Positions 24,419 through 33,134 of a stretch of DNA of 64,000 bases are shown here, piece after piece. The notes under the pieces are model-generated. The model made no database searches. It worked only from the letters and a program-made list of their open reading frames with translations, and was not told the DNA's origin. A program made the position numbers and the translations under genes. Each line of letters begins with the position of its first letter. The first letter of the stretch is position 1. Origin of the DNA: Bog-756 sp963699345 (lineage in GTDB: Bacteria > Actinomycetota > Acidimicrobiia > Acidimicrobiales > RAAP-2); the NCBI GenBank assembly GCA_963699345.1, contig CAVOTL010000007.1, forward strand, positions 744,001-808,000. Reading direction: 5' to 3'.

Positions 24419-25785
24419 CATCGCCCCGTCGAGCCACGCACCGGACCGGAGGACCGACGACGGTCCGCCGCGACGCCCGTCGACCGGACAGGTCGGCGCA
24501 ACGGCGCCGACCCACGCTGGCGGTCGCCTACGACATCTCGTCCTCGTCGCCACTCGAGCTGGTCGAGGCGCTGGACAGAACCTGCGACCTGGTGTGGGTC
24601 GTCGACGCCTCGGACCCCGGGCTCGGCTCCTGGTCACGACTGCTGCCACGTCTGGGCCCGGTGGTGGATGTGGCCGGGCGCACCGTCGACGACGTCGCCG
24701 CCGAACTGGCCACGCACGGCGTGGACAGCGTGCTGGCCTTCACCGACAGCCAGCTCCTTCGGGCGGCACTGCTCACCGCGTCCCTCGGATTCGAGGCCAA
24801 CACCCCCGAGGTCGTTCTGGGCCTTACCGACAAGGTGGTCCAGCGTCAGACCCTCGCCAGGGCCGGCGTGCCGGGACCCCGTTTCGTGGGCGTCGACGGA
24901 TGCGCCACGGTGGCGGCCGCTGCGGCGCGCATCGCCCACCTCGACTATCCCGTGGTGATCAAGCCGCGCCGGGGCAGCGGAAGCCAGGACACCGTACGCG
25001 TCGAGGACCACGCGGCGGCCGTGGGCCACCTGACTGCGGTACTGGCCGAAGACCGCTGTCCCGACCTGATTGTCGAGGAGTGGCTGGGAGGCCTCGACGC
25101 CCGGGGCTCCGGACCGTTCGCCGACTACGTGTCCGTCGAGGCGGTCGCCCGCGCCGGACAGGTCGTGCCTCTGGCCGTCACCGGGAAATTCGCGTTGGCC
25201 GACCCGTGTCGGGAGACCGGCAATTTCCTGCCCCACGTCCTGGAGCGGGACGAAGCGGAGGCTGTGGTCGACCTGGCCGCGCGGGCGGCGGTGGCGCTGG
25301 GAGTGCGGTCCGGCGCATTGCACATCGAGGTCATGCTGACCACGCGCGGTCCCATGATCATCGAGATCAACGGGCGCGTCGGTGGCGGCGCCATCGACAC
25401 CCTCTACGCCTCGCTGCACGGCCGGTCGCTCACCCAGGTGGCCGCGGCCGTCGCCTTCGGCGACCCGATCGACCTGCACGTGGTGGACCTGAATCCATCC
25501 TCCGGACCCTTCGCCTACGCCTACTTCGTGCAGGCACCGGTCGACGCCCACCGGCTGACCGGGCTCGGCAACCTCGACGCCGTGCAGGAGCTCGAGGGAG
25601 TGGTCGCCACCAGTGTCAACCGCACCCTGGACGACCGCCTGGACTGGCGCGACGGCAGTATGGGCTACCTGTTGTCGGTGCGGGGATCGGCCCCGGGCCC
25701 CGAGGACCTGGCCCGGGTCCCCGGTCGGGTGGACAATCTCCTCGACCTGCACTTCGGGAAGGACCCACCGTCGCTCCTCCGGTGA
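24415..25785 (+). CDS. ATP-grasp carboxylate-amine ligase family protein
   Basis: 456 residues. The pre-ATP-grasp domain is followed by VVIKPRRGSGSQDTVRV (about residues 178-195), which binds the ATP phosphates, and by GALHIEVMLTTRGPMIIEINGR (about 301-322), which supplies the metal-binding Glu and Asn; VGGGAIDTL closes the site. This is the layout of ligases joining a carboxylate to an amine, as in bacilysin BacD or carnosine-synthase-like enzymes. Substrates cannot be inferred. The first 35 residues are Arg-rich and probably disordered. Translational overlap with the oxidase subunit III gene is unexpected and may indicate that the product is a cofactor, protectant or metallophore linked to the oxidase. 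Confidence 0.85.
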   Translation: MTSPRRATHRTGGPTTVRRDARRPDRSAQRRRPTLAVAYDISSSSPLELVEALDRTCDLVWVVDASDPGLGSWSRLLPRLGPVVDVAGRTVDDVAAELATHGVDSVLAFTDSQLLRAALLTASLGFEANTPEVVLGLTDKVVQRQTLARAGVPGPRFVGVDGCATVAAAAARIAHLDYPVVIKPRRGSGSQDTVRVEDHAAAVGHLTAVLAEDRCPDLIVEEWLGGLDARGSGPFADYVSVEAVARAGQVVPLAVTGKFALADPCRETGNFLPHVLERDEAEAVVDLAARAAVALGVRSGALHIEVMLTTRGPMIIEINGRVGGGAIDTLYASLHGRSLTQVAAAVAFGDPIDLHVVDLNPSSGPFAYAYFVQAPVDAHRLTGLGNLDAVQELEGVVATSVNRTLDDRLDWRDGSMGYLLSVRGSAPGPEDLARVPGRVDNLLDLHFGKDPPSLLR

Positions 25786-25786
25786 T

Positions 25787-25824
25787 GACCGGGACCGGCC
25801 CGGGCCGAGGTCCGGTCCGGGGTC
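25787..25824. terminator. Candidate bidirectional terminator between convergent genes
   Basis: GGACCGG (25792-25798) pairs with CCGGTCC (25812-25818), and outer GACC/GGTC extends the stem with small bulges. It fills the 37-base gap between two convergent genes. No T-tract. Confidence 0.4.
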
Positions 25825-27022
25825 AGAACCGCTTGACCATGGCGAGCAGCTGGGCGTTGTCCACGTAGAACCGGTTGTTGTTGGCCATGAGCTGACCGCC
25901 CAGGACGTCCCGCACGTTGCGCTCCACGCTGAAGGCGGCATCACGCTTGTAGCCACTCAGTCCGCATACCGACAGGGCGCGCAACACGACGTCAGCGCAC
26001 AGGGTGGTCATCGACAGCTTGAGGTCACGCATCTCCAGCACGAGGGCCAGGTCGTCCTCCATGTCAGCGCCCGAGCCGACCGCCTCGATGTGGGCGATGG
26101 TGTCCGCCAGCACCGCACGGGCCTGTCCCAGCACGACGACCAACTCGGCCAACCGGAGTGCGCCGGGAGGAGCGGAGCCGATGTTGCGTCGGGCCTCGGC
26201 ACGGACCGAGGCATGGGCGGTGGCCGCCGCCGATTCGGCTATCCCGAGCCACACCGAGTTCAGCGTGGCCGCGGTGGCGGCCAGACCCGTCTGGTTGACG
26301 ACGGTCGACCACGTGTCCGTGAGGACCATGTCCTCGCGCTCGTCGGCCACGAGCCGGTAGCCCGAACTGCACGTCCCCCGCAGGCCCAGGGTGTCCCACA
26401 CGCCCGTGGCCTCGACAGTGAAGCTGCCCGGGCCGCAGATCAACATCACCTGGTCCGTCTCGGCGGCATCCGTATCGCGTCTGGTGTTGACCGTGATGGC
26501 GTCGGCGTACTCGGCGTAGGACAGGGCCAGGACGTCCTTCTCCAGGTGCACCCACCCGTCGCGGTGCTCCAGCCCGCACCGGCTCCGCCCCACGTCGCCG
26601 CCGAGGCCCACTTCGCTGTTGGCGTTGGCCATCAGCACCGAGCCGGTAGCCACCTGGCGCAACAGGCCCTGCAGGGCGTCGGTCCGGCCGTGGTGGATGA
26701 GGTACGCCACCTCGATCTGGTGCATGGCGAGCACGAGTGCGCTCGAGGCGCAGTGGGCGGCCATCGCCCGGATCGACTCCGACACCTCCGCGAGGCTCGC
26801 GCCCTCTCCCCCCGAGTCGACCGGCACCATGGCGCCCAGGAGCCCGCTCGAGCGCATCGCCTCCGTCGCCTCGGCGGGGAACCTGCCGTCCCGGTCGACC
26901 GCGGCCGCACAGGGACCGGCCACGGTGGCTCCCACGTGCCAGGCCCGTCGCCCGAGTTCGGTCCGGCACCACCGGGGCGCCTCGGTCGCCGTCCCCGTCT
27001 CCTGCTTCTCGGTCGTCGTCAC
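25823..27022 (-). CDS. Divergent acyl-CoA dehydrogenase-like flavoprotein
   Basis: 399 residues with acyl-CoA dehydrogenase organisation: an N-terminal helical part with GLLGAMVPVDSGGEGASLAE, a middle beta-domain with GVWDTLGLRGTCSSGYRLV, and a C-terminal four-helix part ending in ERNVRDVLGGQLMANNNRFY. The usual EPxxGSD loop is replaced by NSEVGLGGDVG and the catalytic-base region is not typical, so it may be a hydroxylase-type or biosynthetic flavoprotein rather than a beta-oxidation enzyme. Start ATG 27022. It ends facing the ATP-grasp gene; they are convergent, hence not one transcript. Confidence 0.8.
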   Translation of the reverse strand: MTTTEKQETGTATEAPRWCRTELGRRAWHVGATVAGPCAAAVDRDGRFPAEATEAMRSSGLLGAMVPVDSGGEGASLAEVSESIRAMAAHCASSALVLAMHQIEVAYLIHHGRTDALQGLLRQVATGSVLMANANSEVGLGGDVGRSRCGLEHRDGWVHLEKDVLALSYAEYADAITVNTRRDTDAAETDQVMLICGPGSFTVEATGVWDTLGLRGTCSSGYRLVADEREDMVLTDTWSTVVNQTGLAATAATLNSVWLGIAESAAATAHASVRAEARRNIGSAPPGALRLAELVVVLGQARAVLADTIAHIEAVGSGADMEDDLALVLEMRDLKLSMTTLCADVVLRALSVCGLSGYKRDAAFSVERNVRDVLGGQLMANNNRFYVDNAQLLAMVKRF

Positions 27023-27216
27023 TGGTTCGCCCTCCGCTCGTCCGCCCTACGGCGGCCCACTGCTGCACCCGGGGCGTGTCCCATGGGAACGGGGACCCGC
27101 ACCACCAGTTCGTCGCCGACCGTCCATCTGGATGACGCGGGGCCCAGGGCGGATGGAACTCCGGGAAGGGCGTGGGGCGGGCGCAGGGGAGGGACCGGGC
27201 GGGCGTGGACCGTCGG

Positions 27217-28761
27217 TCAGGCCGGCAGCTCCGCGTGCCACCACGGGACCGGTCGGTCGCGCCGGTCGGCCTCGGCCACCAGCTCGTCCAGTGACGCCTC
27301 CATGGCGCCGGCCAGGACCGCCACGTCCGGAACGAGGTCCCAGCAGGCCTGGACGCCGACGTGGACCGAGTCGAGGTACGAGAAGACGGTGACGTTCACG
27401 CCCACCCCCTCCATGATCGGCCCCAGTGGATGGAGGGACTCCAACCTCGCCCCGGCCAGGTAGATCGGCACATCGGGCCCGGGCACGTTCGACACCACCA
27501 GATTGAAGGGCGGCGCGACGTGGTCGAACAGGCGCAGGTTGGTGACCAGTCGGGACAGCCGGGTGGCCACGGCGGGGAAGGCCGCCTCGGCCCAGGAGGC
27601 GAACAGATCCGGGTCGACGCTGGCGTTCTGTGCCTTGGCCGCCCGCGTGCCGTCCCGTATGTGGCGGAACCGGGCCGCCGGGTCGTCCACCCCGGTCGCC
27701 AGCGACACCAGCATCCCCGACACCCGGTTGCCGAGCGTCCCCTGCTCGGTCTCGGTCCGCACCGACACCGGCACGAGGGCCACCAGTGACGTCTCGGGCT
27801 CCTCACCGCGCCCCTGCAGCAACGCCCGCAGCCCACCGGCGGTCACGGCCAGTACGACGTCGTTGGCCGTGCCGCCGAACACGGCCGCCACCCGCCTCAC
27901 CTCGGTGAGCGACAGGTCGGCGAAGGCGACGCGACGGTGGGGGGAGATGGCCCGGTTGATCGAGGTCTGGGGGGCCTGGAACGGGGCCGGCGGCAGTCCA
28001 CCCCGCACCTCTCGGTTCCGGGCACTGACGGCCCGGGCCGTCTGGACGGTCCGGGCGATGCTGCGGGCCAGGCTGTCCACCTGGGCGGGAAGGTTACCGA
28101 GCGTCCGTCGGAGCTGGTCGAGTTCGCCCGGAAGCCCCGGGGGCGACCATTCGTGCTCCCCGGGCCCGTCGTCGCGACCGACGGCATCCCCACCATCGGC
28201 CGCCCGGCTGCTGGACACGGTCGGGTGGGCACGGCCCGCCGGAGCGACCCGGCCGGCACCGAACAGCGGGCGGGGGGTGGGGTCGGGCGAGAGGTCGAAG
28301 AACGAGGCCAGGACCTCGGCGCCCGACACACCGTCGACGATGGCGTGGTGCACCTTGGCCACGATGCCGACGCGATCGTCGGCCAGGCCCTCGACCACGT
28401 GGAACTCCCACAGCGGTCGACTCCGGTCGAGCGGGCGGGAGGCCAGGTCGGCCACGAGCTCGGCCAGTTCGACGGACCCGCCGGGCTCCGGCAGGCTGAC
28501 CCGTCGCACGTGGAAGTCGAGATCGAAGTCCGGGTCCTCCACCAGTGTCGGGTGCTGCAGGCCGAATGGCACCTCCTGCATGCGCATCCGGAAAGGTGGC
28601 ACCAGCGGGACGCGTTCGTCGACCAGGGAGCGGATGCGGCGGAAGTTCAGGCCCCCGGGAACGGCCGCCGGGTCGAAGACCATGGCGCCGAGGATGTGGA
28701 GATGGGTGCTCGGCGACTCCAGGGCCAGGAAGGCGCCGTCGAGCCCGGTCAGCGCGATCAC
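27217..28761 (-). CDS. Wax-ester synthase / diacylglycerol acyltransferase (WS/DGAT)
   Basis: 514 residues. HHAIVDG (about residues 135-141) is the HHxxxDG active-site motif of bifunctional WS/DGAT enzymes, which esterify acyl-CoA with fatty alcohols or diacylglycerol for storage lipid. LDGAFLALESPSTHLHIL at the N-terminus and VSNVPGPDVPIYLAGARL plus GVNVTVFSYLDSVHVG near the C-terminus are also typical. A Ser/Asp-rich linker near residues 175-215 joins the halves. GTG 28761 starts four bases after the dut stop, so they are probably co-transcribed. Confidence 0.93.
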   Translation of the reverse strand: MIALTGLDGAFLALESPSTHLHILGAMVFDPAAVPGGLNFRRIRSLVDERVPLVPPFRMRMQEVPFGLQHPTLVEDPDFDLDFHVRRVSLPEPGGSVELAELVADLASRPLDRSRPLWEFHVVEGLADDRVGIVAKVHHAIVDGVSGAEVLASFFDLSPDPTPRPLFGAGRVAPAGRAHPTVSSSRAADGGDAVGRDDGPGEHEWSPPGLPGELDQLRRTLGNLPAQVDSLARSIARTVQTARAVSARNREVRGGLPPAPFQAPQTSINRAISPHRRVAFADLSLTEVRRVAAVFGGTANDVVLAVTAGGLRALLQGRGEEPETSLVALVPVSVRTETEQGTLGNRVSGMLVSLATGVDDPAARFRHIRDGTRAAKAQNASVDPDLFASWAEAAFPAVATRLSRLVTNLRLFDHVAPPFNLVVSNVPGPDVPIYLAGARLESLHPLGPIMEGVGVNVTVFSYLDSVHVGVQACWDLVPDVAVLAGAMEASLDELVAEADRRDRPVPWWHAELPA

Positions 28762-28765
28762 GCCG

Positions 28766-29245
28766 TCACCGGCCCGTCGACCCGAAGCCGCCGTGGCCCC
28801 GCTCCGACCCGCCGAGCGAGTCGACCTCGACGAAGTGGGCAGACTCGACCCGTTGGATCACCAGTTGGGCGATGCGGTCGCCCCGCCGGATCCGGTAGGG
28901 CACCTCGGGGTCGGTGTTGACCAGGAGCACGGCCAGCTCGTCGCGGTAACCGCAGTCGATGAGACCGGGGGTGTTGAGGCACGTCACCCCGTGACGGAGT
29001 GCCAGTCCGCTGCGGGGCTGGACGAACCCGGCACAGCCTTCGGGAATGGCAAGGGCGATGCCCGTAGGTACCATGGCCCGCCCCCCGTTGGGTTCCAGCA
29101 GGACCTCGATGCGGGCCACCAGGTCGGCGCCCGCGTCGCCGGCATGGGCGTAACCCGGGAGCGGCAGATCGGGATCGAGGCGGACCACGGGGACGGGCAG
29201 GTGGCCGCCGGACCCGGGTCCCGTGTCGTCGCCGGTCGGGCTCAC
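28766..29245 (-). CDS. dut: dUTP diphosphatase
   Basis: 159 residues, the usual size of trimeric dUTPases. The motifs are in order: DAGADL (motif 1), VQPRSGLALRHG (motif 2), NTPGLIDCGYRDELAVLLVN (motif 3, with Cys-Gly where Ser-Asp or Ala-Gly is more usual), RRGDRIAQLVI (motif 4) and GHGGFGSTG (motif 5). It hydrolyses dUTP to dUMP and keeps uracil out of DNA. The GTG start at 29245 overlaps the stop of a seven-codon upstream reading frame (GTGA), described separately. Confidence 0.95.
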   Translation of the reverse strand: MSPTGDDTGPGSGGHLPVPVVRLDPDLPLPGYAHAGDAGADLVARIEVLLEPNGGRAMVPTGIALAIPEGCAGFVQPRSGLALRHGVTCLNTPGLIDCGYRDELAVLLVNTDPEVPYRIRRGDRIAQLVIQRVESAHFVEVDSLGGSERGHGGFGSTGR

Positions 29246-29275
29246 CCGTGCGTCCCGCTCATCCCCCGGACGCTA
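29242..29275 (-). promoter_or_regulatory. Leaderless promoter and seven-codon mini-ORF overlapping the dut start
   Basis: On the minus strand TAGCGT (29275-29270) is followed after seven bases by ATG 29262, which reads MSGTHG and stops at 29242 in the sequence GTGA; the GTG is the dut start. A leaderless transcript would start near the mini-ORF, and ribosomes finishing it could re-initiate on dut. No Shine-Dalgarno site is visible for dut itself. Confidence 0.45.
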
Positions 29276-29415
29276 CCGCCCTCGGAGGACCGACGCCGTC
29301 ACCGTCCCGTCAACGTCGGCGGCCGCGTGCCGACCCCGTTCGGCGCGCTCCGTCGCCCTGCGGGCGGCGGCCGTTTCTGACGGTCCGTCACCTTTGTCCG
29401 GCGCACCCCCTCCGG

Positions 29416-29421
29416 TAGCGT
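29416..29421 (+). promoter_or_regulatory. Probable leaderless -10 box of orn
   Basis: TAGCGT ends six bases before the GTG at 29428. No ribosome site intervenes. The divergent dut promoter uses the identical hexamer. Confidence 0.5.
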
Positions 29422-29427
29422 GAGCGC

Positions 29428-29970
29428 GTGCTGGTGTGGATGGATCTGGAGATGACGGGGCTCGAGGCGGATCGTCACGTCATCGTGGAGATCGCCACCC
29501 TGGTGACCGACGACCAGTTGGTGGTGGTCGCCGAAGGTCCCGACCTGGTCGTCCATGCCACCGAGGATCAGTTGAGCGCCATGGACGACTTCGTCCGGGA
29601 CATGCACACCGGGAGCGGCCTGCTCGAGGAGATCCGGTCGACGGACCTCACCCTGGCCGAGGCGGGACGCCAGACCCTCGAGTTCATCAAGGCCCACGTC
29701 CCCAAGGCCCGCACCGTCCCGCTGGCCGGCAACTCCATCGGCACCGACCGGCGGTTCCTGGCGGCCCACCTCCCCGAGATCGAGGAGTACCTCCACTACC
29801 GCTCGGTGGACGTCTCCACCATCAAGGAGCTGGCCGGACGGTGGTATCCCGAGGCCGCGGCCCACGCCCCCACCAAGGCCGGAGGCCACCGGGCCATGGA
29901 CGACATCAAGGAGTCCGTGGCGGAACTGGCGTACTACCGGAACGCCGTCTTCAAGGACCCCACCGCCTGA
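29428..29970 (+). CDS. orn: Oligoribonuclease
   Basis: 180 residues, the normal length. DEDDh 3'-5' exonuclease motifs are all visible: VWMDLEMTGL (Exo I, Asp and Glu), GNSIGTDRRFL (Exo II Asp), and HRAMDDIKES (Exo III His and Asp). It degrades two- to five-base RNA fragments and pGpG to mononucleotides in the cytoplasm. GTG 29428 starts directly before the first strand, as in homologues. A ligase gene follows after 46 bases. Confidence 0.96.
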   Translation: MLVWMDLEMTGLEADRHVIVEIATLVTDDQLVVVAEGPDLVVHATEDQLSAMDDFVRDMHTGSGLLEEIRSTDLTLAEAGRQTLEFIKAHVPKARTVPLAGNSIGTDRRFLAAHLPEIEEYLHYRSVDVSTIKELAGRWYPEAAAHAPTKAGGHRAMDDIKESVAELAYYRNAVFKDPTA

Positions 29971-30016
29971 GGTCGTCGCCGCGGGACGCGGTGGCGACCC
30001 TTCGAGAGGAAGCGAC

Positions 30017-31855
30017 ATGGCCGACGACATCCCCACCGGACCGACGGAGGATGCCACCCCCGACGACACCCCGCCCTCCCGGGCGGAGATCGTCGACCTC
30101 CTGACCGCCCCCGGCGGAGCCTTCGAGATGGAGGAGGTGGTCATCCGGGGCATCCCCACCCGGACCTGGAAGTCCGCTCCGGCCGACCTGCGGGCCGTCT
30201 TCGACCTGTCCGCCCTCCACGGGGACAAGGACTTCCTCGTCTACGAGGACGAGCGGGTCACCTTCGCCGAGCACCACCGGATCGTGGCCGCCCTCGGCCA
30301 CCAGCTCGTCGGGCGCTTCGGCGTGCGCCCCGGCGACCGGGTCGCCATCGCCATGCGCAACCTCCCGGACTGGGTGATGGCCTTCTGGGCGGTCATCACG
30401 GTGGGGGCCGTGGCCGTCCCCCTCAATGCCTGGTGGACCGGCGAGGAGCTCGCCTACGGCCTCTCCGACTCCGGCACCCGCGTGGCCTTCGTCGACGAGG
30501 AGCGCGAGCAGCGGATCTCCCACCACCTCGCCGAGGTCCCCGGACTCGAGGCCCTCATCGTCTCCTGCGAGGAGCACGATCCCGACACCGGCGGCCGGCG
30601 TTCCGCCGTCCACGGACAGCTCGAGCGGGCGGGTGCCGGCCCGCTCCCCGTCATCCCCTTCACCGAGGTGGTCGGCTCCGCCGACGAGGACCTCACCCTG
30701 CCCGAGGTCACCATCGATCCCGACGACGACGCCACGATCTTCTACACGTCGGGGACCACCGGCCGGCCGAAGGGGGCGGTGGGTACCCATCGCAACAGCT
30801 GCTCCAACCTGATGAACCTGTTCTTCGTCTCGACGGTGGGCGGCATGCGGCGCACCCAGGCCCAGAAGGACGCGTCTCCGGGTGTCCAGAACGCCAATCT
30901 CCTGTCGGTCCCCCTCTTCCACGCCACGGGATGCCACGCGCTGCTGGTGACCAACACGGCCGCCGGGGGCAAGCTCGTGATGATGCACCACTTCGATCCC
31001 GAACGGGCGCTCGAACTCATCGAGCGGGAGCGGATCACGGTGTTCGGTGGGGTGCCGGCCATGGTGATGCAGGTCCTGGACTCCCCCGACTTCGCCAAGC
31101 GCGACACGTCGTCGGTCCAGTCCATCTCCTACGGCGGTGCACCGGCTCCACCCGACCTGGTCCGGCGGATCAAGGAGCACTTCCCCGCCGGCGCGCCCGG
31201 CAACGGCTACGGACTCACCGAGACGTCGGCCATGACCACCATGAACACGGGGGACGACTACGTGCGCAAGCCGGACAGCGTCGGACCGCCGGCACCGGTC
31301 TGCGACGTGGCCGTCGTCCCCGAGGACTGGGACGGTCCCGAGCCCCCGGCCGACCAGGCCCCCGACGAGATGCGCACCGGGGAGCTCTGGATCAAGGGCC
31401 CGAACGTGGTCCGCGGCTACTGGAACCGACCGGACGCCACCACCAGCTCGTTCTCCCGCGGCTGGCTCCACACCGGTGACGTCGCCCGTATCGACGACGA
31501 CGGATTCGTCCACATCGTCGACCGGGCCAAGGACATGATCATCCGGGGTGGGGAGAACGTCTACTGCGTCGAGGTCGAGGCCGCGCTGCACGAGCACCCG
31601 GCAGTGGCCGACTGCGCCGTCATCGGCGTGCCCCACCCGGTGCTGAGCGAGGAGGTCGGCGCGGTGATCGTGCTGCGCCCGGGCATGGACGTGGCCGCCG
31701 ACGAACTGTCCCGCCACGTCCGCGAGCGGCTGGCCGCCTTCAACACCCCCACCCGCTACTGGTTCCGCGGCGACGCGCTGCCCCGGAACCCGGCGGGCAA
31801 GATCCTCAAACGCGAGCTCCGCACCGAGCTGTTGGGGGACGCGCCGGTCTTCTGA
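30017..31855 (+). CDS. Class I AMP-forming acyl-CoA synthetase / ligase
   Basis: 612 residues of the adenylate-forming superfamily. The P-loop-like motif IFYTSGTTGRPKGAVG lies near residues 244-259; GYGLTETSAM is the A5 motif; GWLHTGDVARIDDDGF (A7) and DRAKDMIIRGGENVYCVEVE (A8) precede the C-terminal domain, and NPAGKILKRELR carries the A10 catalytic Lys. It activates a carboxylic acid as acyl-AMP and transfers it to CoA; chain length cannot be told. GAGAGGAAG lies just upstream of ATG 30017. Likely part of fatty acid use along with the acyl-CoA dehydrogenases. Confidence 0.93.
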   Translation: MADDIPTGPTEDATPDDTPPSRAEIVDLLTAPGGAFEMEEVVIRGIPTRTWKSAPADLRAVFDLSALHGDKDFLVYEDERVTFAEHHRIVAALGHQLVGRFGVRPGDRVAIAMRNLPDWVMAFWAVITVGAVAVPLNAWWTGEELAYGLSDSGTRVAFVDEEREQRISHHLAEVPGLEALIVSCEEHDPDTGGRRSAVHGQLERAGAGPLPVIPFTEVVGSADEDLTLPEVTIDPDDDATIFYTSGTTGRPKGAVGTHRNSCSNLMNLFFVSTVGGMRRTQAQKDASPGVQNANLLSVPLFHATGCHALLVTNTAAGGKLVMMHHFDPERALELIERERITVFGGVPAMVMQVLDSPDFAKRDTSSVQSISYGGAPAPPDLVRRIKEHFPAGAPGNGYGLTETSAMTTMNTGDDYVRKPDSVGPPAPVCDVAVVPEDWDGPEPPADQAPDEMRTGELWIKGPNVVRGYWNRPDATTSSFSRGWLHTGDVARIDDDGFVHIVDRAKDMIIRGGENVYCVEVEAALHEHPAVADCAVIGVPHPVLSEEVGAVIVLRPGMDVAADELSRHVRERLAAFNTPTRYWFRGDALPRNPAGKILKRELRTELLGDAPVF

Positions 31856-31892
31856 GGGGATCCGGGCCCCGTCCGCCTGCCAAGATGGTCGG

Positions 31893-32099
31893 ATGGGCTC
31901 GGACGGAAGCAAGCCGCGCAAGAAGAAGCAGCACCTCCCGAAGGTGCCGAAGTACGAGGAACCCAACCGCCTCGAGGGCGCCCAGGGCGGCACCTCCTTC
32001 GGGCGGGCCGGACACGGCTCGGACCACCACCACTACGACAAGCCGACGGGATTCGGCGCCTGGGTGCTGAAGGTCCTGGGCAAGAAGCCCAACCCGTAG
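31893..32099 (+). CDS. Small, charged protein of unknown function
   Basis: 68 residues: a Lys-rich N-terminus (SKPRKKKQHLPKVPK), a Gly/His-rich middle (AGHGSDHHHYDKP) and an amphipathic C-terminal helix with GFGAWVLKVLGKK. No membrane segment. CAAGAT lies six bases upstream of the ATG, as before the gene at 5646, which supports transcription. The preserved length and charge pattern look real, but I do not recognise the family. Confidence 0.6.
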   Translation: MGSDGSKPRKKKQHLPKVPKYEEPNRLEGAQGGTSFGRAGHGSDHHHYDKPTGFGAWVLKVLGKKPNP

Positions 32100-32111
32100 A
32101 CCTTCCGGCGG

Positions 32112-33062
32112 TCAGCCGGAGCGGCCGAGCACGGTACGGACGTCGTCCACGTCCCGCCCCATCTGGGCGACGAGGGCGTCCACCGAGTCGAAGGCCAGCT
32201 CCTCGCGCAGGCGGTGGGCGAACGACAGGCGGGCCGCCTCGCCGTAGAGGTCGCCGTCGAAGTCGAGCAGGAACGCCTCGACCAGGAGCTCGCCCCCTTC
32301 GGCGTAGAACGTCGGGCGTCGGCCCACCGACACCGCCGCCATGTGGCGGGACGAGTCCGGCCGCTCGTACCATCCGGCGTAGATCCCGGGGGCGGGCAGG
32401 CAGATCTCGGAGGGCACGTCGAGGTTGGCCGTCGGGAAGCCGAGCTCGGCACCGCCGCGCCGGTCACCGGTCACCACCGGACCCCGCACCTGGTGCAGCC
32501 GTCCGAGCAGGGCGGCGGCGGCCTCGACCTCCCCCGCACCGACCAGCGAGCGGACGCGGGTGGAGGACACGGGCAGCGCGCCAGGGGCCTCCGAGGAGAG
32601 GGACACCCCGTCGACCTCGAAGCCGGCCACCGCCCCCATCTCGGCCAGGAGGGCCACGTTGCCCTTGCGGCCGTGGCCGAAGTGGAAGTCCTCGCCCACC
32701 ACCACCAACCGGGCGTCGAGACCCTCGACGAGCTCCCGGTTGACGAAGTCCTCGGCCGTCTCGTTCGCCCGCTCCTCGTCGAAGCGCACCACGACCGTGC
32801 GGTCGACGCCGGCCGACGCCAGCAGCTCGAGCTTCTGGTCGAGGTCGCAGAGCAGCCGCGGGGCGGACTCGGGACGCACCACCGAGGCCGGGTGCCGGTC
32901 GAACGTCACGACCACGGTCGCGAGGCCGTCGTCCCCCGCCCGCGCCCGGAGTTCGGCCAACAGGGCCCGGTGCCCGAGGTGGACACCGTCGTAGGCGCCG
33001 ATGGTGACGGCCGATCCGCCCGCCGGCGGTGGCATCCGGGCGCTGTCGGTCACGATCTCCAC
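32112..33062 (-). CDS. ribF: Bifunctional riboflavin kinase / FAD synthetase
   Basis: 316 residues. The N-terminal nucleotidyltransferase domain shows VTIGAYDGVHLGHRALL with the HxGH motif (HLGH), VVVTFDRHP and the ISSTRVR-like motif VSSTRVRSL. The C-terminal riboflavin kinase domain has GAELGFPTANLDV with the PTAN metal/ATP motif and ends in LAFDSVDALVAQM. It phosphorylates riboflavin to FMN and adenylylates FMN to FAD. I chose GTG 33062 because TAACCT lies eight bases upstream and it gives the common MEIVTD start; a longer version to 33116 would cross that box. Confidence 0.92.
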   Translation of the reverse strand: MEIVTDSARMPPPAGGSAVTIGAYDGVHLGHRALLAELRARAGDDGLATVVVTFDRHPASVVRPESAPRLLCDLDQKLELLASAGVDRTVVVRFDEERANETAEDFVNRELVEGLDARLVVVGEDFHFGHGRKGNVALLAEMGAVAGFEVDGVSLSSEAPGALPVSSTRVRSLVGAGEVEAAAALLGRLHQVRGPVVTGDRRGGAELGFPTANLDVPSEICLPAPGIYAGWYERPDSSRHMAAVSVGRRPTFYAEGGELLVEAFLLDFDGDLYGEAARLSFAHRLREELAFDSVDALVAQMGRDVDDVRTVLGRSG

Positions 33063-33070
33063 AGTCCGGA

Positions 33071-33076
33071 AGGTTA
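33071..33076 (-). promoter_or_regulatory. Probable leaderless -10 box of ribF
   Basis: Minus-strand TAACCT ends eight bases before GTG 33062, inside the 72-base gap after truB. It supports separate transcription of ribF and the chosen start. Confidence 0.4.
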
Positions 33077-33134
33077 CTGCCGAGTCAGCGATGACCGGAC
33101 CCACGCCCGGTGTCACCCGGTGGGCGGACGTGGC

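Noticed and set aside
24415..28761. ATP-grasp ligase, acyl-CoA dehydrogenase-like protein and WS/DGAT as one biosynthetic gene cluster
   Set aside because: The ligase is co-oriented and coupled with the oxidase operon, while the other two face it and belong with dut; no carrier proteins, synthetases or exporters are present.
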